A stretch of 64,000 nt of DNA, from NCBI GenBank assembly GCA_002011085.2, contig MTMB02000001.1, positions 415,820 through 479,819 on the forward strand. Reading direction: 5' to 3'. The notes below the pieces were generated by a model. That model searched no databases, was not told the origin of the DNA, and saw only the letters and a list, made by a program, of their open reading frames with translations. Positions 9,080-18,561 of this stretch are shown in pieces. The DNA is from Candidatus Geothermarchaeum rappei. Lineage in GTDB: Archaea > Thermoproteota > Nitrososphaeria > Geothermarchaeales > JDFR-13. How positions within the stretch are numbered: the stretch's first letter is position 1; each line of letters opens with the position of its first letter. The position numbers were made by a program, and so were the translations under genes.

Positions 9080-9793
9080 ATGAGTAGAAACTTAATGAGG
9101 GAGATATTAAGTGGTTTCTTCATCGTCGCCCATAGAGGTGCTAGCGGCTCTTATCCTGAAAACACTATGCTATCCTTCTCCAAGGCGGTTGAATTTGGAG
9201 CTGATGTTGTGGAGCTAGACGTAAGACTCTCTAGAGATGGAGTGCCTATTGTATTTCATGACAATACGTTAGATAGACTAATTGGATTGTCTGGTAAGAT
9301 AAGTGACTATGATTATAATGATATAAAGACGTTTAGGGTAGGTGGCGAGCCTATTCCCTCTCTAGAGGAGGCCCTCGGCTATCTAGTGGATCACGTCGGG
9401 GTCTTTATCGAGGTGAAGGAAGATGCTGGTATCCAGGCTATAACAGATATTATTATCGAGAATGGCTATGAGAAGAATGTTGCAGTCATATCCTTCAATG
9501 AGGGTCCCCTAACCTATATTCATAACACGACTCCAACCGTAGTCACGGGATACATATATATGAAGCCCGGTGATGGGATCGTCAAGGCTAAGAAGATAGG
9601 TGCTGAGATTGTTTTACCATATTATAGACTGGCCAGTTCCAAGGCTATTGCATTTGCACATAGACTCGGGTTAAAAGTCGTTGTCTGGGTAATCAATGAT
9701 ACTGATATGGCTTTGGAGTATCATAGACGTGGAGCAGATGGTATTGCAACTGATTATCCTGAGAAAATTATAGAGGCTTTGAAGAGCGTCTAG
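9080..9793 (+). CDS. Glycerophosphodiester phosphodiesterase
   Basis: TIM-barrel phosphodiesterase of the GDPD family, releasing glycerol phosphate from glycerophosphodiesters; in archaea it probably works on ether-lipid head groups. Visible catalytic motifs are VAHRGASGSYPENT (His, Arg, Glu), VELDVRLSRDG and FHDNTLDR; the late VVWVINDTD segment is also typical. At 237 aa the length is normal and there is no signal peptide, so it is cytosolic. I chose the ATG at 9080, since the upstream extension overlaps the divergent Sir2 gene and is not family-like. It converges with reverse gyrase, overlapping by four bases. Confidence 0.87.
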   Translation: MSRNLMREILSGFFIVAHRGASGSYPENTMLSFSKAVEFGADVVELDVRLSRDGVPIVFHDNTLDRLIGLSGKISDYDYNDIKTFRVGGEPIPSLEEALGYLVDHVGVFIEVKEDAGIQAITDIIIENGYEKNVAVISFNEGPLTYIHNTTPTVVTGYIYMKPGDGIVKAKKIGAEIVLPYYRLASSKAIAFAHRLGLKVVVWVINDTDMALEYHRRGADGIATDYPEKIIEALKSV

Positions 9794-12700
9794 ACATAGT
9801 CTTCTTCATACTCCTTCAGTTCAGGTGATGCTTCTTCAACCTCCTTAATCTCTTTATATATCTCTCTCAATGTCTCCATATAGTCTCTCTTCCCCATCTC
9901 AATCTCTAGCATGAATTTCTCAGTTATTCTGGTTCTGTCTTCGGAGACTAGGTGTCCGTATCTCTGTGATAGATAGCTGTATACCATCTCTCCCTTTGGC
10001 CTGGGTATAAGCCAACGTGCATTCTTACTTTCAAATACATATCTCCTGTCAAGTAGGGTCTTAACTATCTTTGCATATGTACTTGGTCTACCTATCTCCT
10101 TCTCCTTCATTAGTTTTATAACGTCTCCCTGTGTATATCCGGGAACCAAGAACTTCTCTCTAGTTTCTACGCTAATAGGCCTTACATTTTCCCTCGCCGG
10201 GGCTTGTGACTTAACCCGTGTGAATCCATATATCTTTAGGAAGCCTTCATCCAATATCTCCACGATCCTATCCTCATTTAGAACCTCTTTATCCATGAGT
10301 CTTACCTTAACATTCTGTTTAACAGTCTTAGCAGGAGCCATCTGACTAGCTATGAACCTGTTGAATATTAGGCTGTAAAGTCTGTAGTGCATCTTTGTAA
10401 GCATTATGCCGAAGGCCATGTCTCCCTGCATTACTAAGTCGATCAATGTCTCTGTATCAATAGGCCGTGTAGGTCTTATACATTCGTGGGCCCCACCCTC
10501 CCCCCATTTCCTGGGTTTGAAGAGTCTCTTCCCAGCTTCTCCAAATCTATGCTGTAGATATTCCTTGGCTATCTGTATCCCTGCATCCGATACCCTACTG
10601 CTATCTGTCCTATGATAAGTTATCAATCCCTGTTCAAACAGGTCTTGGGCAAGTCGCATAACTTGGTCAGCGCCGATCTTCAACACCCTATTTGCCTCTT
10701 GAATAAGCATGTCTGTTGTGAATGGCGGAGGTGGATTAATCTCCTCCACATATTTTTCTCCTCCCTCCACTGTAAATTCAGTCTCACCAACCATATTCCT
10801 AAGCCTAGGCGATACATCATCTTCCTTTAACTCTATGTAGAGATCGTATGGGAGCTTTATCATAAATACCTTGGCCCTACTATTCTCGACCTCTCTCCAT
10901 CTCTTTATTATCCATCCTAATACAGGCGTCTGTACACGTCCAGCGCTCCATTCTCCCTTCCTCCATCTATACCAGTGTTTATCCCCAATCTGTTTCCTAA
11001 ACTCAGTCTTCAGTTTCCCAGTTAATACAAACCCTATCCACCTATCCTCTATCCTCCTGACTATCTGGGCCTCTACATATCTCTTTAGGAACCCCCTCTG
11101 CTCCTTTAAAGCTTTCAAAATCGCTTTTCTCGTGATCTCGTGGAACTCAAGCCTATGTATATTCTTTGTATAGGGTCTTAACAGCATAGCTATATCCCAT
11201 CCAATCTTCTCTCCCTCTACATCTGGATCGGTTGCTATCAGTACTATATCTACCTCAGTGGCTAAGTCTTGGAGAAACCTAACCCTATTTAATGAATCGC
11301 TTACGAGGTCTGACCCACATTTAGGGCATTTGATACTCTCTGAAGTAAATTGGTGTCCACATGATAGGCATCGTTTAATTGAGTTATAAAGTGGGATAAA
11401 CTCGTCATTCTTAACATATACTCCATGCCAGAGACCCTTCTCATATTCTATCTTCTTTGGTAATGTTATCAAGTCATATACATGTCCACCACTAGCCGTT
11501 ATCATTAGGATAAGGTTACCTATAGACACCTCATACACAGTATTTCCATCTCTTTTACGGACGGTTGGTCTACCAAAGAACCTCGCTATGGTTCTAGCCT
11601 TATTTGGTGACTCCACAACCATCAAGGCAGTTTTAACTGGATCCTCTATCTCCCTCTTAATTTCTCCTGTGACCACCTTCTTAACCATCTCCCTGTCCCG
11701 ATCGACCTCCTCTATCAGTTTCTCTATATCTATCTCATTGAAGTCTACCCAGCTTGTCTCTTCAATTATCCATCTCATCTTTCTCATAAGCCCCTCGAGT
11801 AGATTCGGATAGTCAATGATCGACACTGCTAACCCACGTGTAATTCCACCAGCGTACAACCTGCTTGTCCTCCCACTGGCTTGTATATATGTCATTAAAT
11901 CAGGGATCAGGATATAGAACTCTCCATTTTCCTCTAGGACCTGTATATGACTAAGTTTCTTAAGTCTTTCTCTAATAACAGGGTCAGAAAGCTTTGACCT
12001 AATATACTCGAGTATATTAAGCACAGTTTTCTCGGTCTTCGTACTAGCCTCGGCTTCTCCACGTAATACCCTTGTAAGCTTCTCGAGCGCTGAGAATGAG
12101 CTGGTTTTTACAATACGGTTCAATATCCTAAGCATCTTATCAAGCTCTTCCTTTTCCTTACTCTCAACCAGCTCTCTCAATAAACCGAGTGTCCTTAGCA
12201 TTTGAATGGGCCTGGGCTCCTCAAACTTGGCGCTGAACTTAAACCTAGGTATGCCCACGAATATGGCGTATCGGATTCTCTGTGGAAGATCTAGCCCTCT
12301 TACCATTACACCATAGTATATGGCCACTCCAACTAGGACATCTATTTTTCCATCTACAAACTTATTATATATGTCTAGCTTGCCAGATGTAAATACTTCT
12401 GCTGTGATCCCCTTTTTCCTGAGGTACCTAGCCACTTCCTCAGCATATTCTATCCCCTTGTCAACGGGGACATACACCAGTCCTCCTCCACCTAATCTGG
12501 AGACAAGTTTATAAACCACTTCGAGGATGCCGTCTTCCCCTGGGTGGATATATGCATCAACAATATTCCTCAAGGTTTCGGATCTGTATCCAACTTGGAA
12601 CCCCAGTAGTTCCCGGAAGAGTTTAACCCTCATCCCCCTAGGCCTACCGGTTGCAGAAGAGACTATAAGAATCCCCTTATCTCCCTTTCTAAGTTTCCCT

Positions 12701-13548
12701 AGCTTCTTCTTAAGCTTCTCTATCTCAGATAAAAGATTCTTCCTCTCTTCATCGTCTCTGGTCCTCACGATATTCGTCTTTAAACGTATAAGTTCTAGGG
12801 TGGTTGATATACTCTCCTTGGTAAATCCGAGTAGTTGTAGTACCCTGTCTATATTTCTACTACTTCTTAGAATGGCGTCTACATCATCGACGAAGATGAA
12901 GTGGAACTTCGTCCCCTCCAATGCATCGAATCTCCTCGCGATAAATTGGCTGGTGGTAACCAGTATATTAAACTCGCCTCCTCTAATTTTCTTCAAAACC
13001 TTCCTCCTACTCTTTATCTTGGAGTGGTATGCAACAATATCTATATTTAACCCAGCTCTATCTGAGAACTCGATTAGTCTCTCATATACCTGGTTGACCA
13101 GGGGCGTTGTAGGAACTATAATATAACATTTCTTATTCTTACTCCCAAGATATAGGCTCATAATCATCCCAAATAGGGTCTTACCTACTCCAGTGGGAGC
13201 TACGATCGAGAAGCTCTCTCCTTTTAAGACCCTCGTCGCCCAAGTCCTTTGGGCGCTCCAGGGTCTGCTCTCCAGGGTCTTATAAAATAATTTATTCAAT
13301 TCTTCTAGTCCTCTATGGAGTTCGTATAACTCCCTGTATGTTTTTTTGAGTGTTCCAATCTTCTTCATAATTTTGTATAGATTCTCGATATTTGCTTGCT
13401 CAATGACATCAGGGATACATCTGATGCATGGCAGCCCTCGGGATAGCCTATAGTCTTCATTCTCTCCATGGCAATTTATACAGCTATGCATATAATTTCC
13501 ATGGACTCTCTCTACATCTAGAACTATTGTACTATCGCCTTCTGGCAA
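9790..13548 (-). CDS. rgy: Reverse gyrase
   Basis: Introduces positive supercoils into DNA and is the hallmark enzyme of hyperthermophiles. At 1252 aa it is full length and single-chain. Order: N-terminal zinc finger (CxxC at 23-26 and 41-44), SF2 helicase domain with APTGVGKT (117-124) and the DEAD-like box VDDVDAI, a second RecA-like domain ending in YIQASGRTSRLYAGG, then the type IA topoisomerase domain. That domain starts at ALMVVESPNKA, has a zinc ribbon (CLSCGHQF...CPKC) and the active-site Tyr in ITYHRTDSSR. It is divergent from a KaiC-like ATPase. All expected motifs are intact, so the enzyme should be active. Confidence 0.97.
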   Translation of the reverse strand: MPEGDSTIVLDVERVHGNYMHSCINCHGENEDYRLSRGLPCIRCIPDVIEQANIENLYKIMKKIGTLKKTYRELYELHRGLEELNKLFYKTLESRPWSAQRTWATRVLKGESFSIVAPTGVGKTLFGMIMSLYLGSKNKKCYIIVPTTPLVNQVYERLIEFSDRAGLNIDIVAYHSKIKSRRKVLKKIRGGEFNILVTTSQFIARRFDALEGTKFHFIFVDDVDAILRSSRNIDRVLQLLGFTKESISTTLELIRLKTNIVRTRDDEERKNLLSEIEKLKKKLGKLRKGDKGILIVSSATGRPRGMRVKLFRELLGFQVGYRSETLRNIVDAYIHPGEDGILEVVYKLVSRLGGGGLVYVPVDKGIEYAEEVARYLRKKGITAEVFTSGKLDIYNKFVDGKIDVLVGVAIYYGVMVRGLDLPQRIRYAIFVGIPRFKFSAKFEEPRPIQMLRTLGLLRELVESKEKEELDKMLRILNRIVKTSSFSALEKLTRVLRGEAEASTKTEKTVLNILEYIRSKLSDPVIRERLKKLSHIQVLEENGEFYILIPDLMTYIQASGRTSRLYAGGITRGLAVSIIDYPNLLEGLMRKMRWIIEETSWVDFNEIDIEKLIEEVDRDREMVKKVVTGEIKREIEDPVKTALMVVESPNKARTIARFFGRPTVRKRDGNTVYEVSIGNLILMITASGGHVYDLITLPKKIEYEKGLWHGVYVKNDEFIPLYNSIKRCLSCGHQFTSESIKCPKCGSDLVSDSLNRVRFLQDLATEVDIVLIATDPDVEGEKIGWDIAMLLRPYTKNIHRLEFHEITRKAILKALKEQRGFLKRYVEAQIVRRIEDRWIGFVLTGKLKTEFRKQIGDKHWYRWRKGEWSAGRVQTPVLGWIIKRWREVENSRAKVFMIKLPYDLYIELKEDDVSPRLRNMVGETEFTVEGGEKYVEEINPPPPFTTDMLIQEANRVLKIGADQVMRLAQDLFEQGLITYHRTDSSRVSDAGIQIAKEYLQHRFGEAGKRLFKPRKWGEGGAHECIRPTRPIDTETLIDLVMQGDMAFGIMLTKMHYRLYSLIFNRFIASQMAPAKTVKQNVKVRLMDKEVLNEDRIVEILDEGFLKIYGFTRVKSQAPARENVRPISVETREKFLVPGYTQGDVIKLMKEKEIGRPSTYAKIVKTLLDRRYVFESKNARWLIPRPKGEMVYSYLSQRYGHLVSEDRTRITEKFMLEIEMGKRDYMETLREIYKEIKEVEEASPELKEYEEDYV

Positions 13549-13655
13549 AATATTTCACCAAATATTTAAACTGTATCTATTGAATATTTAACTATGTCCA
13601 TTTGAAGTATCCTGTATATTTAGTCTTATTATACATTTTATTATTTGGGGATCGT
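13549..13655. promoter_or_regulatory. Shared divergent promoter region of reverse gyrase and KaiC-like ATPase
   Basis: This 107-bp AT-rich gap separates the two divergent starts. It holds two related boxes, AAATATTTAAAC near 13559 and GAATATTTAAC near 13582, either of which could act as a TATA element. The ATPase ATG at 13656 is preceded by GGGGAT as ribosome site. No operator-like palindrome was evident. Confidence 0.4.
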
Positions 13656-14426
13656 ATGGAGAGACTGTCAACCGGGGTACCGTCTTTAGATAAACTTATG
13701 GATGGAGGTATCCCCAGGGGATTCTTTGTAGCGGTTGTTGGTGAGCCTGGGACTGGTAAAACCATTTTATGTATACATTTTATTGCTGAGGGAATAGCTT
13801 CAGGGGATTATAACATATATGTAACCACCGAAGAATCGAGGGATTCTATTATCAATCAGGCAAGTCAGTTCGGCTTCAACTTTAACAAGGCTATTAACGA
13901 GGGAAGGCTTATCCTGATCGATGCGTTGATGGGTGATGATGAATGGACCCTAAGGCACCTGGATATCGATGAACTGGTGGATATAGTTATAAGAGCCAAG
14001 AAAAAACTTGGATATGGAAGAACGAGGCTGGTTATAGACAGTGTATCTGCTTTCTGGCTGGCCAAGCCTAGCATGGCTAGGCAATATTCATACACTCTTA
14101 AAAAGATATTATCCAAATGGGACTTGACCACGCTAGTCACGAGTCAGTATGCCATCTCCACATCCGAAGCATTCGGCTTTGGAGTAGAGCACGTGGCGGA
14201 TGGTATTATCAGGTTTAGAAAGAGCATTAAAAACTCTATGCTAAGAAGATACGTGTTGATTGAAAAGATGAGACAGACAAACCATAGTCTCTATCTATAT
14301 GAGGTTCATATACTGTCTGGAAAGGGCTTGGTGGTCACAGCGCCAACCTTATTGAGAAAGGAGGATGTAGCCCTGCCTGAGAAGGTTAAAAAAAAGGTTA
14401 AGAAAGGTGGATTAACAGGTGAGTAA
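13656..14426 (+). CDS. KaiC/RadA-like RecA-superfamily ATPase
   Basis: A single-domain KaiC-like ATPase of about 256 aa. Walker A is GEPGTGKT (29-36), Walker B is the TRLVIDSVSAF segment near 125-135, and the family opening LSTGVPSLDKLMDGGIPRG is present. The tail has a Lys-rich stretch after residue 240. The ATG at 13656, with GGGGAT upstream, is chosen over a TTG at 13602 that would add a hydrophobic leader foreign to the family. Archaeal single-domain KaiC homologues are signalling or DNA-associated ATPases with few tested functions. Its position opposite reverse gyrase is notable but may be chance. Confidence 0.82.
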   Translation: MERLSTGVPSLDKLMDGGIPRGFFVAVVGEPGTGKTILCIHFIAEGIASGDYNIYVTTEESRDSIINQASQFGFNFNKAINEGRLILIDALMGDDEWTLRHLDIDELVDIVIRAKKKLGYGRTRLVIDSVSAFWLAKPSMARQYSYTLKKILSKWDLTTLVTSQYAISTSEAFGFGVEHVADGIIRFRKSIKNSMLRRYVLIEKMRQTNHSLYLYEVHILSGKGLVVTAPTLLRKEDVALPEKVKKKVKKGGLTGE

Positions 14427-14434
14427 CAGAAAGA

Positions 14435-15877
14435 ATGTACTCCGAGTTGGGGGTGGTTGAGTTGATTACGGCTGAGTCGATAAAAAAGAAGCTTGTGAAG
14501 TCATTTAAGGCGAAGCCTTGTCGGGCGTGTGAATACTCTGATAAGATGATCATGGACTTGCTATCCGTCGGCTTAGAGGCTGCTGATCCTACTGTAGCCG
14601 TTACCCGCTTCATATCTTTAGACGGGAAACGGATATTGCTGGATGAGGAGGGGAATAGGACTGTAGACATAAGTGGGGGTTGCTATGTGATCGGGTTTGG
14701 AAAGGCCGTCGTTGGGATGATGAGGGGGATACTGGATAGGAGCGAGGGATATGTAAAGGATAGCTGTATTATCGTGCCTAAAACACGTTTTATAAAAGGG
14801 GATGTCGAGTATCTGGTTGATAAAGGTGTGGAAGTTTTATACGGCGGCTTTCCTCTACCAAATAGCGATACAATAGCCTCTTCCAATAGGCTTCTAGATT
14901 TTATTATGGAGATTGATGAAGAAGCGACTGTAGTCGTCCTAGTAAGTGGAGGCGGTAGTTCTCTATTTGAGCTTCCTTTTGAAAATATTTCGTTGGATGA
15001 GTTGGTTAAGGCCTATTATACCATGATGATCCATGGCCTAAATGTTAAGGAGCGGGCTGTAGTTAAAAAACACCTCAGCAGGGTTAAAGGAGGTAGGCTT
15101 GCCTCAATCATCCACCCAAGGCGTACAGTAACCCTTGTATTATCCTCGGTATTCGACGACGACATCTCAGCGGTTGCATCAGGCCCGACGGTTCCCGATC
15201 CATCGACATATGAGGATGCCAAGAACATATTAGTTTACCATAAGCTTTGGCGGGTTATGCCCACTAGTATCGAGAGGACGATAATGGAGGGTATTGAGGG
15301 GCTTGTTCCAGAAACTCCTAAGCCTGGGGAACCCATCTTTGATAACGTTGATAACGTAATAGTTGGTAGTGGGCGTATTGGCCTTAAAATGATGAGGGCT
15401 TATGCAGAGTCCAAGGGATATAATGTTTTTCTCTTAACTAGTCGGTTTGAGGGTGAGGCTAGGGAGGTCAGTAAAGTAATTGGAGCCTTGATTGAGGAGA
15501 TATACAAGGATAACAACCCGATTGAGCCGCCAGCAGTCCTGTTAATCGGGGGTGAAACTACTGTAACCCTAAAGGGAGACGGCATCGGAGGCCGTAACCA
15601 AGAGCTTCTATTACCATTGATAAGTAAGGTTGCTGGAATGCATGGGGTTTCGATCATCGCATTTAACACAGATGGCAGGGATGGGATAAGCCCTGCAGGT
15701 GGAGCAGTTATAGATGGATGTACGATGCATGAGGCTTTGAAATATGGGCTTTCAATAGAAGATGCGCTGGAGAGGAATGATAGCTATAGCTTTTTCGATT
15801 CTCTTGGGAGAGCCCTTGTAACAGGGGATACGGGGACAGATGTAAATGACTATATCATTGCGTTGATCTCTATATAA
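14435..15877 (+). CDS. Glycerate 2-kinase (GckA/MOFRL family)
   Basis: Phosphorylates glycerate to 2-phosphoglycerate, as in the archaeal semi- or non-phosphorylative Entner-Doudoroff pathway. The N-terminal domain has IGFGKAVVGMM and LVSGGGSSLFELP; the C-terminal MOFRL domain has GGETTVTLKGDGIGGRNQE and NTDGRDGISPAGGAVID. Length 480 aa is slightly above the family average because of the N-terminus. The ATG at 14435 has GGTGAG about 10 nt upstream; a TTG at 14462 preceded by GGGGGTGG is a plausible shorter start. It ends eight bases inside the convergent dCTP deaminase-like gene. Confidence 0.87.
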   Translation: MYSELGVVELITAESIKKKLVKSFKAKPCRACEYSDKMIMDLLSVGLEAADPTVAVTRFISLDGKRILLDEEGNRTVDISGGCYVIGFGKAVVGMMRGILDRSEGYVKDSCIIVPKTRFIKGDVEYLVDKGVEVLYGGFPLPNSDTIASSNRLLDFIMEIDEEATVVVLVSGGGSSLFELPFENISLDELVKAYYTMMIHGLNVKERAVVKKHLSRVKGGRLASIIHPRRTVTLVLSSVFDDDISAVASGPTVPDPSTYEDAKNILVYHKLWRVMPTSIERTIMEGIEGLVPETPKPGEPIFDNVDNVIVGSGRIGLKMMRAYAESKGYNVFLLTSRFEGEAREVSKVIGALIEEIYKDNNPIEPPAVLLIGGETTVTLKGDGIGGRNQELLLPLISKVAGMHGVSIIAFNTDGRDGISPAGGAVIDGCTMHEALKYGLSIEDALERNDSYSFFDSLGRALVTGDTGTDVNDYIIALISI

Positions 15878-16412
15878 TCGGCTTATCTTGGCCAATATAC
15901 CTTGAGTTACGCCTCTCATCATATCCAACTTTCGCAGGGCTAGTCAGCTTATGAAATATTATCTGGACTATTTCGAGACCCGGGCTTAATAAGACAGGGG
16001 TATATCCCCGGTTGGATATTTCAAGGGCCAGGGGAGCTGGTTTCTTTAAACCTGTTCCTGGATTGACGAGGCCAGCTGCATGCACAATGATCCCTATTCT
16101 AGCTAGACTACTTCTACCCTCTAATGTAGCTGCATATCCCTTTCCGATCCTAATCCTCTCCCTAGTTATACCTAGGATAAACTCGCCTGGCTTTATGATA
16201 TATCCTTCTTCACCAGTGTCAATTATCTTTACAAACTTCGGAATATCTTCCTTATTACGTGGGTCAATTAACCCTCCTCCTCTGAATATGGTGAATTTGG
16301 AGTCGAGTGTAAGGTCTACGCTACATGGGCCAAGCTTCTCCTCGTTAAAGGGGATTATTTCTATCTCCCCTTTCTCCATCGCCTTCAATATATCTTTATC
16401 TGAGAGTATCAA
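15870..16412 (-). CDS. dcd: dCTP deaminase/dUTPase-family protein
   Basis: A trimeric nucleotide-hydrolysing enzyme of the Dcd/Dut fold. LGPCSVDLTLDSKF, the signature LEGRSSLARIGI and VHAAGLVNPG are present. The C-terminal IFHKLTSPAKVGYDERRNSRYIGQ segment resembles the substrate-closing tail of dCTP deaminases. The length of 180 aa also favours dCTP deaminase over simple dUTPase; a bifunctional deaminase-dUTPase, as in Methanocaldococcus, is possible. It controls dUTP and so complements the uracil-DNA glycosylase in the window. It is divergent from the following small DUF protein. Confidence 0.85.
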   Translation of the reverse strand: MILSDKDILKAMEKGEIEIIPFNEEKLGPCSVDLTLDSKFTIFRGGGLIDPRNKEDIPKFVKIIDTGEEGYIIKPGEFILGITRERIRIGKGYAATLEGRSSLARIGIIVHAAGLVNPGTGLKKPAPLALEISNRGYTPVLLSPGLEIVQIIFHKLTSPAKVGYDERRNSRYIGQDKPII

Positions 16413-16488
16413 CTCTTCTCCCTCCCTCTAGATAAGTAGATTCTGGCTATGGATATATATTAATCCGAGGGCATATCCCTGTTGAAAA

Positions 16489-16505
16489 GTATATTTAAAA
16501 TATAC
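16489..16505. repeat. 17-bp perfect palindrome in divergent promoter
   Basis: GTATATTT-A-AAATATAC is a perfect 8-1-8 palindrome, flanked by AAAA on the left and, one base away, TTTT on the right. It lies about 77 bp from the dcd start and 70 bp from the ATG at 16575. It may be an operator or a bidirectional TATA-like element. A similar core, TATTTAAAATA, occurs at 62174-62190. Confidence 0.45.
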
Positions 16506-16574
16506 ATTTTAAGTTATTCAACTATATTTTAGTGGTTATTTAATTATATATTATGTAATTTGGGGGTGGGGGCC

Positions 16575-16922
16575 ATGTCTCTAGAGGATGTTTTCGAGGT
16601 AAGAACAGGCCCTGTTAGAGTTAGTGGATATGCTATAAAGCTTAGGAGGGTAATAAATGGTGTCTTGAGGAAATATTATCTAGACAAGGGATTAGACCCT
16701 AAGAAGATAAATGAAAGTGTGTCTCAGCTAAATAGCAAGTTATTTGAAGTCATAGTCAGGCGTTATAAGGTTCCAAAGGATGCCGTGGTAAATATACAGC
16801 TCAGGTTTAGTGTTAAGGACAACTCCATCGTTACAGAGGATATTAACGTAGATGTCTTCGATAAGGATGAGATTTTAAGTGGAAACATCACTAGTGACGT
16901 AAAAGAACTCTTAACAGGATAA
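16575..16922 (+). CDS. DUF2258-like small archaeal protein
   Basis: A 115-aa protein. The pattern SGYAIKLRRVINGVLRK, then LNSKLFEVIVRRYKVPKD, then a beta-rich tail (NIQLRFSVKDNSIV) resembles the crenarchaeal DUF2258 family as I remember it. No catalytic motif is evident and I do not know the function. The ATG at 16575 sits right after GGGGGTGGGGG, an unusually strong G-rich ribosome site, so the in-frame TTG at 16560 is rejected. The downstream MobA-like gene follows after 73 nt. Confidence 0.5.
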   Translation: MSLEDVFEVRTGPVRVSGYAIKLRRVINGVLRKYYLDKGLDPKKINESVSQLNSKLFEVIVRRYKVPKDAVVNIQLRFSVKDNSIVTEDINVDVFDKDEILSGNITSDVKELLTG

Positions 16923-16995
16923 TGACTGGGTTGAGAGGCAGGTCTGTACCCGAGTATATGGTTTGGATATAGGCGTGTTTTGAGGATGAGTAGGT

Positions 16996-17835
16996 ATGGT
17001 GGTAGGTGTTATACTCGCTGGGGGTAAGTCGACTAGATTCCGAGGAAACAAGCTCTTGGCGAATGTAGATGGTGAGCTGGTTCTTAAGAGAGTATATGAT
17101 AGGTTAAGGCCGATAGTAGATAAGGTATATATATCGGTAAAGTCGGAGGACCATGAGTCTACGTATAGGGAGCATCTTAAGAAACATGGAGTAGACATTG
17201 ATTCAATAGGTTTTGTATATGACTATCCAGGGGGTGAGGGCCCTCTTAACGCTATCCTCACCGCATTGGATACGATTGATGAGGATGAATTCGTGATAAC
17301 GCCAGGTGACCTACCATGGATAGAGTCTTCTGTATTGCTACGTCTCATAGCATATGGGAGGGAGAATAGTGCGACTGTTGCTGTACCTGTATGGGGCAAT
17401 GGATGGAGTGAATGTCTTGTTGTCTATTTTAACAAGGACATGTGTAGAGGCTTCTTAAAGATACTACGGTGGTTGAGGAGAGAAGGAAGGGCTACAGACT
17501 TACAGAGAACAGTCTCTAAACTTACTTTGGTCCCGATATCGATGTTGACGTCGAATCCATATTCATTTGTACATATCACTACTAGGGAAGACCTTGTTAA
17601 CCCAAAGCTTAAAAACTCTTTGGAGGGTCCAGTGAAGGAGATCATCAATATTGATAGGCGGCTATGGTCTAGAAGCCCCTTCATAAGAGCTATGGAGTCG
17701 GCTTCAGACGGTGATTATATTACCGCCATAAAGTACTTGATTGAAGAGGTAAATACCTATATCTCATACCATTTGATACAGCTTGTACATCATACATTAA
17801 TTGACGCCCTCAAACTGTCTTCGGCCGCGGTCTAA
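16996..17835 (+). CDS. MobA-like molybdenum cofactor guanylyltransferase
   Basis: Nucleotidyltransferase of the MobA type, predicted to attach GMP to molybdopterin. The N-terminal signature LAGGKSTRFRGNKLL (residues 7-21) is the nucleotide-binding loop, and EDEFVITPGDLPWI carries the metal-binding Asp. The protein has 279 aa, longer than a typical 190-200 aa MobA, with a C-terminal helical extension from about residue 215. Other NTP transferases (CTP:cytidylyltransferases, MobA-like XDH cofactor enzymes) share the fold, so the substrate is inferred. It fits the tungsten/molybdenum enzyme and MoaD-like gene near 4-6 kb, though AOR enzymes themselves use a pterin without nucleotide. Confidence 0.7.
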   Translation: MVVGVILAGGKSTRFRGNKLLANVDGELVLKRVYDRLRPIVDKVYISVKSEDHESTYREHLKKHGVDIDSIGFVYDYPGGEGPLNAILTALDTIDEDEFVITPGDLPWIESSVLLRLIAYGRENSATVAVPVWGNGWSECLVVYFNKDMCRGFLKILRWLRREGRATDLQRTVSKLTLVPISMLTSNPYSFVHITTREDLVNPKLKNSLEGPVKEIINIDRRLWSRSPFIRAMESASDGDYITAIKYLIEEVNTYISYHLIQLVHHTLIDALKLSSAAV

Positions 17836-17879
17836 AATTAAATCATGATTAAATAATAATATTCTTAAGCACTCGGAGG

Positions 17880-18494
17880 ATGAGTCAATTGCTATGGGGT
17901 CTGATGAAGCTAGCGATAGCCATTGGACTTTTTTTACCAGCATATTATGATTGGAAGACTAGATGGGTAGATGATAGGAGTTGGCTGGCTCTTCTCCCAG
18001 CATATCTACTATTAGGATATGGTGTTTTGATAGAAGCATATCCCCTCATCTCTGTTTTAGAAGGAGTGATCTTCTCCATTATAATCATCGGATGTATGTA
18101 TCTATTTAGGAAGATGGGTTATGTATTGGGAGGCGCAGACTTCATATTAATGGCTATAGTTGCTCCCCTATCCTTCGTCTATAAATGTCCGTATCTCTCC
18201 ATTGGAGAAGTATTTCCAGGCTTTCTCCTCTTCCTATTTCTAACGAGTATTTTAAGCGTAACTTACGTCTTCATAGTCGCTATATGGCGGAACAGAGATA
18301 GATTTCATAGAGTTAAGGGGATAAAGGACTTTATTAGACTTCTATATTCATATGAGACTGAGGAGGTTGACGAGGATAAGGAAATACTTGTGTATGATAG
18401 GGATGGCGTCAAGTATGTCACCCCAGGAATCCCCATGGTCTCCTTCGCATTTATAGCTAGTCTCCTACTCCTCATATTAGATTTCATACCATAG
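17880..18494 (+). CDS. A24-family prepilin/preflagellin peptidase
   Basis: Membrane aspartyl protease that cleaves class III signal peptides of archaeal pilins or archaellins. The two catalytic aspartates are visible: one in YYDWKTRWVDD after the first membrane helix, and one in GGAD (GxGD-type motif) near residue 84. Four or five hydrophobic segments are followed by a charged cytosolic loop (130-178) and a last helix. Length 204 aa is usual. The start ATG follows a GGAGG ribosome site directly. No pilin gene is adjacent. Confidence 0.8.
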   Translation: MSQLLWGLMKLAIAIGLFLPAYYDWKTRWVDDRSWLALLPAYLLLGYGVLIEAYPLISVLEGVIFSIIIIGCMYLFRKMGYVLGGADFILMAIVAPLSFVYKCPYLSIGEVFPGFLLFLFLTSILSVTYVFIVAIWRNRDRFHRVKGIKDFIRLLYSYETEEVDEDKEILVYDRDGVKYVTPGIPMVSFAFIASLLLLILDFIP

Positions 18495-18561
18495 CCTTTT
18501 ATTGCATAGTATGCCATATTTTTTAATAACTTCCTAGGGCTACAATTAATTATAGTCGGGT

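Noticed and set aside
12527-13126. 199-codon open frame opposite reverse gyrase
   Set aside because: It lies wholly inside the intact reverse gyrase gene on the other strand, is Ser/Leu/Phe-rich as antisense frames are, and has no family features.
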